A stretch of DNA of 39,049 bases, taken from assembly GCF_000374485.1 (NCBI RefSeq), contig NZ_KB894510.1, positions 1 through 39,049 on the forward strand, written 5' to 3'. The notes beneath the pieces are model-generated. The model made no database searches and was not told the DNA's origin. It saw only the letters and a program-made list of their open reading frames with translations. Position numbers and translations under genes: made by a program. The DNA comes from Algicola sagamiensis DSM 14643. GTDB lineage: Bacteria > Pseudomonadota > Gammaproteobacteria > Enterobacterales > Alteromonadaceae. Below are positions 1 through 8,251 of this stretch, piece by piece; positions within the stretch are counted from its first letter, which is position 1; each line of letters opens with the position of its first letter.

Positions 1-231
1 AAGAAACACAAAATCACATTGATGTACATCCAGCCAGGTAAGCCAACTCAAAATGCTTATGTGGAGCGATTTAATCGAACAGTGCGACATGAATGGCTTG
101 ATATGCATGCATTTGAATCAGTGGAAGAAGCCCAACAACAGGCAACTGAATGGTTGTGGAATTACAACAATGAACGGCCCCACTCGGCCATTGGAGGCAT
201 TCCTCCAAGACAGTTAATGAACGTAGCTTAG
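1..231 (+). CDS. IS3-family transposase OrfB, C-terminal fragment (cut by window start)
   Basis: The reading frame is open from base 1 to the TAG at 229-231 and gives the last 76 residues of an IS3-family DDE transposase (rve integrase core). Visible family signatures are the block QPGKPTQNAYVERFNRTVR and the terminal motif WLWNYNNERPHSAIGG; the Glu of VERFNR is the usual third catalytic acidic residue of the DDE triad. It would act on the element's own terminal repeats. The rest of the gene, including orfA, lies left of the window, so I cannot tell whether the element is intact. Confidence 0.93.
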   Translation, partial: KKHKITLMYIQPGKPTQNAYVERFNRTVRHEWLDMHAFESVEEAQQQATEWLWNYNNERPHSAIGGIPPRQLMNVA

Positions 232-273
232 GAATTTCTACGAATAACTGCTGCTAGAAATGGGGGGATTACA
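1..273 (+). mobile_element. Right end of an IS3-family insertion sequence
   Basis: The transposase ends at 231. About 20 bases later, 251-273 reads CTGCTAGAAATGGGGGG then ATTACA. Its reverse complement starts TGTAATCCCCCCATTT, the style of terminal inverted repeat seen in IS3-group elements that end in TG/CA. I therefore place the right boundary at about 273. The left end and target-site duplication are outside the window, so the boundary is an inference from one end only. Confidence 0.7.
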
Positions 274-344
274 TTAGGTGTGTACCAAATTGTGTCCTTC
301 TATAAATACATCGATTAATAAGAAGAGTAAAAACAACTAAATAT

Positions 345-943
345 CAATTTCTTAAGTTGAGTCTTGCAACTGTCTGGAAAACAACCCGAATATCATCGAC
401 AGCTTATATGTCCCGCGTCATTGTGTGTTGCATAGTAGCTCGATTGCGGAGCATATCCGAGAAAATCGACAGTTGTTTTTGCATAAAGGATGTTGGCATA
501 AGTTTAAAGGCTATGCCTATGGGCAGCTGAATAAAATGCGATCCAAAGAGCCGATAGGTAAGCGTAAAGAACTCATTGAAAAGTATGGCTATGATGTTAA
601 ATTTGCTTATCATGTTGTACGGCTCTTGAACGAAGTTGAACAGCTGCTCACGGAGCAGGATCTCGATTTAATGCGGAATGCTGAGCAGCTCAAAGCTATT
701 CGAAATGGGGATTGGTCACAAGCAGCACTGGAAGATTATTTTTCTCGAAAAGAACCACACTTAGAGTCGCTTTATCAGGCGAGCTCGTTACCTGATATGC
801 CCAATACGGATGCTGTGCGGCAATTACTCGTTGATTGTTTGGAACAACACTATGGCTCATTAGACGCAGCGGTTACTAAGATGGATAAATCCAGTCGAGC
901 ACTGGCGGACATACGAAAAATTCTGGATGGATATGAAAGCTGA
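345..943 (+). pseudogene. Predicted nucleotidyltransferase (COG3541-like), 5' truncated and frameshifted
   Basis: The open frame (from about 356 to the TGA at 941-943) reads NNPNIIDSLYVPRH, then RENRQLFLHKGCWHKFKGYAYGQ and a C-terminal LVDCLEQHYGSL block. This is the middle and end of the predicted DNA polymerase beta-superfamily nucleotidyltransferases seen in phages and bacteria. The N-terminal catalytic part with the GS...DxD motif is missing. An in-frame GTG at 425 falls inside the conserved block, so it is not a natural start. Just upstream, another frame (345-380) reads QFLKLSLATV, which fits the residues expected before NNPNIID, so a frameshift near 370-380 is likely. The IS3 end lies about 70-100 bases upstream and may have removed the 5' part. 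Almost certainly non-functional. Confidence 0.65.
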
Positions 944-944
944 A

Positions 945-1589
945 ATGAATGAATACGTGGTGCTATTACATGGATTGGCACGGACTCCTCGTGCAATGGA
1001 GACGTTAGAGAAACAGTTGACGCAATCGGGTTATACGGTGATGAATGTTGGTTACCCATCACGTCAATATCCAGTTGAAGAGCTTGCACAAAGGACCTTT
1101 TGTCATATTTTACAGCAGCTGCCTGAAGGGATGATTTGCCACTTTGTAACCCATTCGATGGGAGGGATTTTATTGCGTTATTTTCTCTCTAAAAATAAAT
1201 TCCCGCAGTTGGGGCGTACGGTCATGCTTGGCCCACCGAATCAAGGGAGTGAAATCGTAGATAAACTTCATCATTATCCAGGATTTTATCTGATGAATGG
1301 TCCTGCAGGGATGCAACTTGGAACGCAACAAAATAGCATCCCTAAAAATTTAGGTGCGGTGGATTTTGAACTTGGTGTCATTGCTGGATATCGAAGTATC
1401 AATTTACTGCTTTCATCCTTCATTTTACCGGGTAAGAATGATGGAAAAGTGACAGTCGAAAGTACTAAAACTGAAGGGATGTCCGATCATCTCATTTTAC
1501 CTGTGACCCATACTTTTATGATGAAAAACAAACAGGTGATCCAACAAGTGATCCACTTTCTGTGTCAAGGAAAGTTTGCGGGAAATTGA
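945..1589 (+). CDS. Small alpha/beta-hydrolase, lipase/esterase-like
   Basis: A 214-residue alpha/beta-hydrolase without a signal peptide. The start of the fold, VVLLHGLAR (oxyanion-hole HG near residue 9), is followed by the nucleophile elbow THSMGG (Ser about 71). A later Asp in PGKNDGKV and His in VTHTFMM are good candidates for the rest of the triad. The sequence resembles bacterial triacylglycerol-lipase/PGAP1-like hydrolases of about 200-220 residues. The frame is open from ATG 927, which would overlap the preceding remnant by 17 bases. I prefer the ATG at 945, which puts the HG motif at the usual distance from the N-terminus, but no strong Shine-Dalgarno decides it. The substrate is unknown. 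Confidence 0.8.
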   Translation: MNEYVVLLHGLARTPRAMETLEKQLTQSGYTVMNVGYPSRQYPVEELAQRTFCHILQQLPEGMICHFVTHSMGGILLRYFLSKNKFPQLGRTVMLGPPNQGSEIVDKLHHYPGFYLMNGPAGMQLGTQQNSIPKNLGAVDFELGVIAGYRSINLLLSSFILPGKNDGKVTVESTKTEGMSDHLILPVTHTFMMKNKQVIQQVIHFLCQGKFAGN

Positions 1590-1611
1590 TAAGTTTTTGA
1601 TCGAGGTCAAA

Positions 1612-1640
1612 TTGACTACAGAAATATGATTTGATAAAAG
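1612..1640 (+). promoter_or_regulatory. Possible sigma70 promoter for the 1663 gene
   Basis: TTGACT (1612-1617) and TAAAAG (1635-1640) are separated by 17 bases and lie just upstream of the GGAGG ribosome binding site at 1653. The -35 is good and the -10 is poor, so this is a modest prediction. Confidence 0.35.
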
Positions 1641-1662
1641 TATTTCCCTTTTGGAGGTACTT

Positions 1663-2055
1663 ATGTTAAAAATTCGTAGTTTATTGATTTCCCTAATCTT
1701 TGTATTCTCATTTTTGGCTCAAGCAGAGGAGACTTTTATTTTCTGTGCACACCCACAAGGCGACTACTGGTATTGGCCACTAGATGAAAATGAGGAAAAA
1801 TATCCAATAGAGGGTGAATGGGATAGTTATGATTTTGTGGCGCGTTCATACTTCCATGCACTGACGATTTCCCAAGAACAATACCGTAATGCGAAGCGTT
1901 TATGTCGCGCTGGGGATGTACCACAACCCGCTGACGGGACTTATTCTAAGTGGCATATATTCCGTGTTAAAAGAGCAAATGGGAGCTTCTATTTTGCACC
2001 AGGGAGTCGCTCTAACTATCGGTCACTTGAGGACTCTTTCCAGTTAAGAGTGTAA
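1663..2055 (+). CDS. Hypothetical secreted protein
   Basis: A 130-residue protein of no family I recognise. The N-terminus MLKIRSLLISLIFVFSFLAQAEE is a clear Sec signal peptide with a likely cleavage after AQA, so the mature protein should be periplasmic or secreted. The mature part is rich in Trp, Tyr and Phe (for example YWYWPL and KWHIFRVKRANGSFYFAPGS) and has two Cys (FCAHP and RLCRAG) that could form a disulphide. The ATG at 1663 is chosen over an upstream TTG at 1651 because GGAGG at 1653-1657 sits 5 bases before it. It is a single transcription unit closed by the terminator at 2066. Confidence 0.7.
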   Translation: MLKIRSLLISLIFVFSFLAQAEETFIFCAHPQGDYWYWPLDENEEKYPIEGEWDSYDFVARSYFHALTISQEQYRNAKRLCRAGDVPQPADGTYSKWHIFRVKRANGSFYFAPGSRSNYRSLEDSFQLRV

Positions 2056-2065
2056 TGGGTATTTC

Positions 2066-2090
2066 AGCCACCTCTTTTACTGAGGTGGCT
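2066..2090 (+). terminator. Rho-independent terminator after the 1663 gene
   Basis: AGCCACCTC (2066-2074) pairs perfectly with GAGGTGGCT (2082-2090) around a 7-base loop and is followed by TTCATTTC. The stem is strong but the U-tract is broken. It may also serve the convergent gene ending at 2114. Confidence 0.75.
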
Positions 2091-2113
2091 TTCATTTCAT
2101 CGTTGGTCGTTGC

Positions 2114-2584
2114 TTATTCTTGGCTCAAACTTTTGAGAGCTTCTAAAGCTTTTTTCCCTTTAAGTCCAGTCAGACGAAACGAGTAGGGTTGTGTAGTCGA
2201 CGTCGAGTTTGAGTAGACGGCTTTTCCATTAATCAGGAGCATGACTTCCTGGTCTGCTTCTGGAACGATTTCCTTTTTACCAAGAGTGGTTCTGATCGTT
2301 GCAGTATTGATTTCTTGTTCGTCGACCAAGGTGGTCATAAGATGACTTTGATACATATCAGTAAATGACGCGAGTTCATTTGCAGCACGATCTTCTAGTG
2401 TGATCACCAAGGCATAATCCTGATTTGTTTTATCATATTTGAGTGCTGCATTCAGTTGCTCATTTTTTACAGTTAATTTGGCGGGTTTTGGGCTATGGGG
2501 TATCCCGACTCGAAACTCCAGTGCTGCTTGTGACTGTGCGGAGAAGAGTACGATAAGTGGGATGAGCAAGTGTTTCGATTTCAT
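2114..2584 (-). CDS. Hypothetical exported protein
   Basis: The start used is the Met at 2584, which begins MKSKHLLIPLIVLFSAQSQAAL, a textbook signal peptide with cleavage after SQA. The frame also contains Mets at 2596 and 2644, but these would put charged and polar residues ahead of the signal. The product is 156 residues. The mature part is Lys- and Thr-rich, without Cys, and ends LKGKKALEALKSLSQE. I see no catalytic motif and no family I can name. It is probably a periplasmic or envelope protein, convergent with the 1663 gene and divergent from the 2826 gene. Confidence 0.65.
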   Translation of the reverse strand: MKSKHLLIPLIVLFSAQSQAALEFRVGIPHSPKPAKLTVKNEQLNAALKYDKTNQDYALVITLEDRAANELASFTDMYQSHLMTTLVDEQEINTATIRTTLGKKEIVPEADQEVMLLINGKAVYSNSTSTTQPYSFRLTGLKGKKALEALKSLSQE

Positions 2585-2665
2585 GGTCGTTCTCATAGGA
2601 CTTGAAAGAAAATTAGATGATCGGGTTTGATGAAAGTTCAGCACTTTACTGAGATGACAGGGCCG

Positions 2666-2694
2666 TTGTCAAACTGTAATTAAAACCATACAAA
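2666..2694 (+). promoter_or_regulatory. Possible sigma70 promoter for the 2826 gene
   Basis: TTGTCA (2666-2671) and TACAAA (2689-2694) are 17 bases apart, in an AT-rich stretch 130 bases upstream of the ATG at 2826. A match of 5/6 for the -35 and 4/6 for the -10; prediction only. Confidence 0.3.
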
Positions 2695-2825
2695 AATTAT
2701 GGGAATAAATTGTGATGGCGCATTGCTTTAATCGTTATTCAGGCCCTAATATGGAGCGGTTGGCGTAGAGTATTCAAGTTGGACTCGTCAATCTCAATCA
2801 ACGGAATAGAATAAGGAAAGACTCA

Positions 2826-3287
2826 ATGTTCAAAAAAATGATGTTAAAAAAAACACTCTTTGTTGCTGCATTATTTGTCTCTCAATCAGCCCTTGCAACC
2901 GTGACTGTCTTTGTCGAAAATGATTCTCGTACAGAAGACGCAGTATTTTTTAGTAAAGACTCGTCCATTTCTGTTTTCTCACCAGATCCTGCCCTGGTGA
3001 TCCCAAGCGAAGGGAAGGTTCAATTTCAGGTGAATAGTACGGTATCCAATGTGACAGTCGTCGATTTCGAATATGGCTTTGAAGGTGGTCTTGAGCCGAA
3101 GTGCCACTTCCGTTTTACAATTATTCGTGATTATAGAACTGGGAATATGGTTCCGCAGCGGATCATCGCGGATGACGAAGATGGTAGTTATCGTGATAAA
3201 GCGGTTTGCTCTGGTCGACTCAAGGCATTTAACCTGCAAACTGGTGAAGCGATTGTCAATTTTTCCATCAATCGCCGTACATTCTAA
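2826..3287 (+). CDS. Hypothetical secreted protein
   Basis: A 153-residue protein with a signal peptide (MFKKMMLKKTLFVAALFVSQSALA, likely cleaved after ALA) and a good ribosome binding site AAGGAAAG at about 2815. The mature part looks like a beta-rich domain (VTVFVENDSRTEDAVFF, VTVVDFEYGFEGG) with two Cys (PKCHFRF and AVCSGR) that could pair. I do not recognise a family. It is monocistronic and followed by a hairpin at 3305, and is convergent with sbcB. Confidence 0.7.
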   Translation: MFKKMMLKKTLFVAALFVSQSALATVTVFVENDSRTEDAVFFSKDSSISVFSPDPALVIPSEGKVQFQVNSTVSNVTVVDFEYGFEGGLEPKCHFRFTIIRDYRTGNMVPQRIIADDEDGSYRDKAVCSGRLKAFNLQTGEAIVNFSINRRTF

Positions 3288-3304
3288 TTGGTACTTAAAA
3301 ATTG

Positions 3305-3324
3305 ACCCCATCTTCTGATGGGGT
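3305..3324. terminator. Probable bidirectional terminator between the 2826 gene and sbcB
   Basis: ACCCCATC (3305-3312) and GATGGGGT (3317-3324) form an 8-bp perfect stem with a 4-base loop, with A-rich sequence before and ATTTG after. It lies between two convergent genes. The U-tracts are weak on both sides. Confidence 0.65.
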
Positions 3325-3342
3325 ATTTGACGAGCTTATCTT

Positions 3343-4779
3343 TTAAAGCTCAGAGGCGTACTGGAACAGCGCTTTTAAAATTCCCATTTTATGGGCATCG
3401 GATTCATACTCGTGAACCAGATTTTCTAATTCCATTGTAAAATCTGCCATGGTAAGGTTTGGTGAGTCTTCGCCATCCATCAGCTTTGCCTTCCGATAAG
3501 CTTGCCAAACATTTGACTCTTCAATCGTTAATGTACCTGGGTAATTCCGTGCTTTATAGCGAAGAAATAGCTTCTCAAGGCGTGGGTCTGTGAAATCCAA
3601 TGTCAGTTGTCCCAGCGCTTCTGGTGGGCAGTTGCGGATCCGTTCCATTTGTTCTTTATCCGCAGGACTGAAAAAGCCATCATAAAGTTGATAGTCGACA
3701 TTTTCTGTTGCCGGGTAGTCTTTTTGTTGCTGGTAGACTTGGGCAACGATTTCTCTGATTTGTGAATGCGCTTGAAGGACTTGTAAATGTTTTAAGCAAC
3801 GTTCGCGATCAATACCAAGTCGCTGTGCGTTTTCTGGAAGTAGTGTTTTAGCGGGTGCGAGAACTGGGCACTTGTTGATATGCACGAGCTTTAAGCCGAT
3901 CCGTTCTTCTGGATCTGGCAACTCATCCATTGGTGTATAAAGACGCTCAATGATTTCTTCAACAGATAAATCTAACAAGAGCTGCGGGTTATAATTTAAA
4001 TTAAAGCAAATCACCGCATTTTTATTGTCTGGGTGATAGGACAGCGGCGCCACCCAGGTTGTACAACCGTTTTGTGAAGGTAGCTTGGAAGAAACATGCA
4101 CCAAAGGTGTCATTTGATAGACATCAATGAGTTCGCTGACTTTTCCTTTTTGACGGAGTTGGAACAGAAAGTCATACAATTTCGGCTGTTTTTCTTTAAT
4201 CAGTTTTGCCATAGCAATTGTTGCGTACACATCAGACATCGCATCATGTGCACTTTCATGGGCAATACCATTCGCTTTGGTCAGATCTTCAAGCTTAAAA
4301 CTTGGACGCCCATCTTCGTGGGTAGGCCATTCGATGCCCTCAGGACGCAGCGCATAACATGCTCGAACCATATCGATGATATCCCAGCGTGTATTCCCAT
4401 TTTGCCATTCACGCGCATATGGGTCGTAAAAGTTTCGATAAAAGCCGTAGCGTGTCACTTCATCATCAAAACGAATACTGTTATATCCAGCCACGCACGA
4501 ATTTGGCTGACTCAATTCTTGATGGATCTTTTGGAAAAATTCAGCTTCAACCACCCCATGTTTTGTTGCATGTTGGGGAGTGATCCCGGTGATAAGACAT
4601 GCCTGCGGGTGGGGAAGGTAGTCATCTGCGGGCTGACAATACAGTGTAACGGGTTCGCCGATAATATTGAGATCCAGATCGGTTCTTACGCCAGCAAACT
4701 GGCTCGGCCTGTCTTTTTGTGGGGTTGCGCCCCAAGTTTCATAATCGTGCCAAAAAATTGTGGGAGGATGCTTTGCCAT
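3343..4779 (-). CDS. sbcB: Exodeoxyribonuclease I (3'-5' ssDNA exonuclease)
   Basis: A 478-residue full-length homologue of E. coli ExoI (475 aa). It degrades single-stranded DNA 3' to 5' and acts in recombination and mismatch repair in the cytoplasm. The DEDD nuclease motifs are intact: HDYET with Asp12 and Glu14 (motif I), the Asp in RWDIIDMVRA (motif II), and HDAMSDVYA with His about 178 and Asp about 183 (motif III). The SH3-like and C-terminal ExoI domains follow (LVHINKCPVL, NVDYQLYDGFFS, FLRYKARNYPGTL) and the protein ends normally. It reads towards the 2826 gene. The gap of about 140 bases from queC suggests it need not be co-transcribed with it. Confidence 0.97.
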   Translation of the reverse strand: MAKHPPTIFWHDYETWGATPQKDRPSQFAGVRTDLDLNIIGEPVTLYCQPADDYLPHPQACLITGITPQHATKHGVVEAEFFQKIHQELSQPNSCVAGYNSIRFDDEVTRYGFYRNFYDPYAREWQNGNTRWDIIDMVRACYALRPEGIEWPTHEDGRPSFKLEDLTKANGIAHESAHDAMSDVYATIAMAKLIKEKQPKLYDFLFQLRQKGKVSELIDVYQMTPLVHVSSKLPSQNGCTTWVAPLSYHPDNKNAVICFNLNYNPQLLLDLSVEEIIERLYTPMDELPDPEERIGLKLVHINKCPVLAPAKTLLPENAQRLGIDRERCLKHLQVLQAHSQIREIVAQVYQQQKDYPATENVDYQLYDGFFSPADKEQMERIRNCPPEALGQLTLDFTDPRLEKLFLRYKARNYPGTLTIEESNVWQAYRKAKLMDGEDSPNLTMADFTMELENLVHEYESDAHKMGILKALFQYASEL

Positions 4780-4915
4780 GCTGAAAACTGATTCAATTCT
4801 TTATTGATGGGGGCGAGTATATCCCAGATAATTCAGGGGTTCTATTGCCACAGAGATAAGACCCTTAATCAGTTGAGTATTGACCAAGGGTCGCGAAGTA
4901 TGATTTATCTTTATA

Positions 4916-5578
4916 TCACACGGCCTCGTATGCCAAAGGATCCGTTGCATGGTTCTCAGCGAAAGCTTCCAAACGCTCACGGCATGAACCACATTTTCCA
5001 CAAGCTTTTTCGCGACCATTGTAGCAGGTCCAAGTATATGCATAGTCCAGCCCCATCGATAAACCATCTTTGAGGATCTCAATCTTATCGTTATTGAGAT
5101 AAGGGCAAACAACATCAATGGTTTCGTAGTTGGCGATAGCACATACATCTCGCATTTTCTCGACAAACTCTGGTCGGCAGTCTGGATAAATGGCGTGGTC
5201 GCCAGAATGAGCACCATAATAGACCTTGTCCGCACCAATAGACACTGCATAGCCAACAGCCAATGAGATCAAAATCATATTTCGATTTGGGACGACAGTT
5301 GATTTCATGTTTTCTGAAGCGTAGTGACCTTCTGGGACATCAATATCATCTGTGAGTGCAGAGCCACCAATCAGTTGGTTAATCGCCGTAATATCGACTA
5401 TTTTGTGATTAATCCTGAACATATCACAAACATTTTTTGCAACATCAAGTTCTTTTACATGACGCTGACCATAATTAAAGGAAAGGGCATATACGTCGTA
5501 GCCATCTTGTATTGCACGGTGCAGCACAGTATATGAATCCATTCCACCAGAATAAATGACAACAACTTTTTCCGACAT
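4916..5578 (-). CDS. queC: 7-cyano-7-deazaguanine synthase
   Basis: QueC converts 7-carboxy-7-deazaguanine, ammonia and ATP to preQ0 in the queuosine pathway. The 220-residue product has the N-terminal PP-loop SGGMDS, the substrate-binding region [12 protein letters not shown], and the C-terminal zinc knuckle in [20 protein letters not shown]. The start is the ATG at 5578 ([12 protein letters not shown]), preceded by GTGAGA as a ribosome binding site; an in-frame GTG at 5587 is less likely. It diverges from queE, which makes its substrate, so the pair is probably controlled from the shared 5579-5735 region. Confidence 0.96.
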   Translation of the reverse strand: MSEKVVVIYSGGMDSYTVLHRAIQDGYDVYALSFNYGQRHVKELDVAKNVCDMFRINHKIVDITAINQLIGGSALTDDIDVPEGHYASENMKSTVVPNRNMILISLAVGYAVSIGADKVYYGAHSGDHAIYPDCRPEFVEKMRDVCAIANYETIDVVCPYLNNDKIEILKDGLSMGLDYAYTWTCYNGREKACGKCGSCRERLEAFAENHATDPLAYEAV

Positions 5579-5735
5579 AATTCTCACTCTTGGATTAGTT
5601 TCGATATAATACCCGGCCGCACGGAGCTCTGACGGTCGTCGGGCTTAGTGAAATTTGAAATATAAACACGGTACGCATTGTACTGCATCGCGTGTTGATT
5701 AAGAAGTAGTATCCATAAGATTTAAGGTGGTTAAT
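5579..5735. promoter_or_regulatory. Divergent queC/queE control region
   Basis: This 157-base gap must hold promoters for both queuosine genes. TATAAT at 5605-5610 overlaps a -10-like TATTAT on the opposite strand, but neither has a convincing -35. AACACG (5665-5670) and CGTGTT (5691-5696) form an inverted repeat that encloses a smaller GTAC/GTAC repeat; it could be an operator or an RNA hairpin in the queE leader. I could not fit a preQ1 riboswitch consensus here. Confidence 0.4.
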
Positions 5736-6401
5736 TTGTACAAGATGAACGAGGTGTTCGAAACCATTCAAGGTGAAGGAAGCTTTACTGGAACACCATC
5801 AATCTTCGTCAGACTACAGGGATGTCCAGTCGGGTGTGCCTGGTGTGATACAAAACACACTTGGGAAATCGATCCTGAAAAACTGACGTCAATCGAGTCG
5901 ATTGGAGGAAAAACAAAAGAAGATGATTGTTGGGCATCGATGAATGCTGGATCACTTCTTGCTTATTTTCAGGTACGTCAATTTTCTGCAAAACATGTAG
6001 TGATCACCGGGGGTGAGCCTTGTATGTATGACCTAGTTCCTTTATGCGAAAGTTTGCATCAGGATGGATACACAACGCAAATTGAGACCAGTGGTACATT
6101 TGAAATTCAAGCACCGGAGAATACATGGGTAACAGTTTCGCCTAAGATTAATATGAAAGGTGGTTATCCAGTTTTAGCATCAGCGATGCTGCGTGCCAAC
6201 GAGGTCAAACATCCAGTCGCGATGCAAAAGCATGTTGAGGAGCTGGAAGCGTTATTGAATGAAACGCAAACACAGGATAAGCTGATATTTTTACAACCCA
6301 TTAGTCAACAAAAACGAGCAACTGAGCTTGCGATCAAAACGTGTATTGAGAAAAATTGGCGATTATCTATCCAGGTCCACAAATATTTAGGAATTGAATA
6401 A
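5736..6401 (+). CDS. queE: 7-carboxy-7-deazaguanine synthase (radical SAM)
   Basis: QueE rearranges 6-carboxytetrahydropterin to 7-carboxy-7-deazaguanine. The 221-residue protein has the N-terminal FETIQGEG motif and the QueE-type cluster motif with Cys30, Cys34 and Cys37 (CPVGCAWC, spacing CX3CX2C), followed by DTKHTW. Later blocks are VVITGGEPCMYDL and WVTVSPKIN. I chose the TTG start at 5736 because AAGGTGG at 5724-5730 is 5 bases upstream and the resulting N-terminus, MYKMNEVFETIQGEG, has the family's usual length; a GTG at 5727 would overlap that site. The stop overlaps the start of the next gene by one base (TAATG). Confidence 0.95.
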   Translation: MYKMNEVFETIQGEGSFTGTPSIFVRLQGCPVGCAWCDTKHTWEIDPEKLTSIESIGGKTKEDDCWASMNAGSLLAYFQVRQFSAKHVVITGGEPCMYDLVPLCESLHQDGYTTQIETSGTFEIQAPENTWVTVSPKINMKGGYPVLASAMLRANEVKHPVAMQKHVEELEALLNETQTQDKLIFLQPISQQKRATELAIKTCIEKNWRLSIQVHKYLGIE

Positions 6402-6829
6402 TGCCCGTAAATGATCTTGTAATTCAATTTTTTGAGAAGTATTCCAAAGCATATGCTAGTTATGATTTGGAATCTGTTGTGAGTATGTTTTATGTGCCAT
6501 CTTTGCTCATGTCTGATGATGATAAGCTTGCCGTGACAAGTACAGAAATACTTCGTGAAAACACAGAGTTGGTTTTGCAACAGTATAAAGATTTAAATGT
6601 TGCATCAATTAAGCCGAATATCCAGCATGTTTTAAAGCTTTCCGCGAGTATGTGGTTTACGACTTTAGAGTGGCACTTTTATGATGATCAAGAGAATGAA
6701 CTTTACGATTGCCGAACATCATATACCTTGCAAAAAAGTGGTGAAAACTTAAAAATCCTTGCTGTCGTTGTGGATGATGAAAAAGATGCTTATGCGAAAG
6801 CGGTCAATAAAATGCAGCAAGATAGATAA
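6401..6829 (+). CDS. NTF2-like/SnoaL-like small protein of unknown role
   Basis: A 142-residue cytoplasmic protein that starts in the queE stop codon (TAATG overlap), so it is translationally coupled to queE. The N-terminal helix FFEKYSKAYASYDLESVVSMFYVPSLLM and the later strands (MWFTTLEWHFYDD, YTLQKSGENLKILAVVVDD) fit the cone-shaped NTF2/SnoaL fold used by small binding proteins and isomerases. There is no signal peptide and no obvious catalytic set. The coupling hints at a link with deazaguanine or tRNA modification, but that is only positional. Confidence 0.75.
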   Translation: MPVNDLVIQFFEKYSKAYASYDLESVVSMFYVPSLLMSDDDKLAVTSTEILRENTELVLQQYKDLNVASIKPNIQHVLKLSASMWFTTLEWHFYDDQENELYDCRTSYTLQKSGENLKILAVVVDDEKDAYAKAVNKMQQDR

Positions 6830-6865
6830 TAAAATTAAATGATTTAGAGCTTAAATAAAACAACA

Positions 6866-8203
6866 ATGACTGAATTCCTGCTTCCATTCATGATCACGGC
6901 AGGCGTGCTTCTCGTCGTGATCTTACTCCTTGTTATCCAAATCTTACGCCGTCATAACCATACTGAGCTGACATTGGCAATGGCGCAATTGCAAGAGCAA
7001 ACATTACAAATTATACAGAATAATCAGGCGTTTCAAACCCAGCTCAGCCAACAATTGCAAGAGCAGTTGGGACGCATCGATCAAAAAAATGCAGGGCAAG
7101 CATCACTTCTACAGCAACAAATCGCGATTTTTAGGGAGCAGTTATTAGAAAAGGTGCATCAACAACAGCTCCAACTATTGCAAGGTCAGTCGACATCATT
7201 TGAGAAGCTCTCTGAGCAATTGAATCAAACCACAAGGTCCTCCCGTGAAGAGTTGGCCAAATCTCTACACCAATCTACCGAGACGTTGAATCAACGGATG
7301 GCCGAGCTGAGTGATCGAACCGATCTTCGCTTAAAAGAAATTGGTGGCCAGGTCGAAAAACGGCTTTCAGAAGGCTTTGAGAAAACGACACAAACTTTTC
7401 ACGATATCCTTAAACGCTTGGCACTTATTGATGATGCGCAAAAGAAGATCACTGAGCTATCGAGTAACGTCGTAAGTTTACAGGAAGTTTTAGCGGATAA
7501 GCGCAGCCGTGGGGCATTTGGAGAAGTGCAACTCTCTGGGCTGATCCGAAATATGATGCCGGAGCAGCATTTTTCCTTCCAGCATACGTTGAGTAACGGC
7601 AAAATAGCGGACTGTGTTTTATTCTTACCGCCACCAACCGGAAACATGGTGATTGATGCGAAGTTTCCACTGGAAAGCTACCGGAAGATGATGGACGAAC
7701 AGTTGCCACAATCAGAACGAAAATTCGCCGAGCGGCAGTTTAAGCAAGATATCAAAAAACATGTGACTGATATTCATTCCAAATATTTGATCCCGGGAGA
7801 AACATCGGAAGGAGCGATCATGTTTATACCCGCAGAAGCTGTCTTTGCAGAAATTCATGCGCACCACCCAGATATCTTGGAATATGCTTATCAACAGCGG
7901 ATCTGGTTAACTTCACCGACCACGTTAATGGCTGTTTTAACGACGGCTCGCTCTGTCTTAAAAGATGAAGCGACGAATCAACAAATTCACTTGATTCAGG
8001 ACCACCTTGTCAAATTAGGCCAGGACTTTGGTCGATTTAGAGTCCGATTTGATAACCTTGCGAAGCATATCGATCAAGCAGCTTCTGATGTGAAGCAGAT
8101 CCATACCTCTGCGCATAAAATATCCAGTCGGTTTGAACAGATTGAGCAAGTTGATTTAGGAGAGTTGGAACAAGGGATTGGACAACGTATCGAGCTTCCA
8201 TAA
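6866..8203 (+). CDS. rmuC: DNA recombination protein RmuC
   Basis: A 445-residue RmuC-family protein, thought to limit recombination between inverted repeats and to have a nuclease-like core. Residues 5-27 form one membrane anchor (LLPFMITAGVLLVVILLLVIQIL). About residues 35-200 are a long Gln-rich coiled coil (QLSQQLQEQL, LHQSTETLNQRMAEL). The RmuC domain follows, with RGAFGEVQLSGLI, DCVLFLPPPTGNMVIDAKFPLESY, AIMFIPAEAVFAEI and the helix WLTSPTTLMAVL. The DAKFPLE block is where a PD-(D/E)XK-type site has been proposed. It starts at 6866, 36 bases after the NTF2-like gene, and may share its transcript. Confidence 0.95.
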   Translation: MTEFLLPFMITAGVLLVVILLLVIQILRRHNHTELTLAMAQLQEQTLQIIQNNQAFQTQLSQQLQEQLGRIDQKNAGQASLLQQQIAIFREQLLEKVHQQQLQLLQGQSTSFEKLSEQLNQTTRSSREELAKSLHQSTETLNQRMAELSDRTDLRLKEIGGQVEKRLSEGFEKTTQTFHDILKRLALIDDAQKKITELSSNVVSLQEVLADKRSRGAFGEVQLSGLIRNMMPEQHFSFQHTLSNGKIADCVLFLPPPTGNMVIDAKFPLESYRKMMDEQLPQSERKFAERQFKQDIKKHVTDIHSKYLIPGETSEGAIMFIPAEAVFAEIHAHHPDILEYAYQQRIWLTSPTTLMAVLTTARSVLKDEATNQQIHLIQDHLVKLGQDFGRFRVRFDNLAKHIDQAASDVKQIHTSAHKISSRFEQIEQVDLGELEQGIGQRIELP

Positions 8204-8251
8204 ATGGATAATCATTGCCCAGCGTGAATTGACGAAAGATCAACAGACCCT

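Noticed and set aside
4096-4791. A 231-codon plus-strand ORF opposite sbcB
   Set aside because: It is the antisense shadow of a clearly conserved exonuclease gene and has no start signal or family.
4860-4892. Terminator after queC
   Set aside because: GACCCTT/AAGGGTC can pair, but the loop is 19 bases and there is no U-tract; too weak to call.
5579-5735. preQ1 riboswitch before queE or queC
   Set aside because: I found no match to the conserved loop and A-rich tail of preQ1-I; the inverted repeat alone is not enough.
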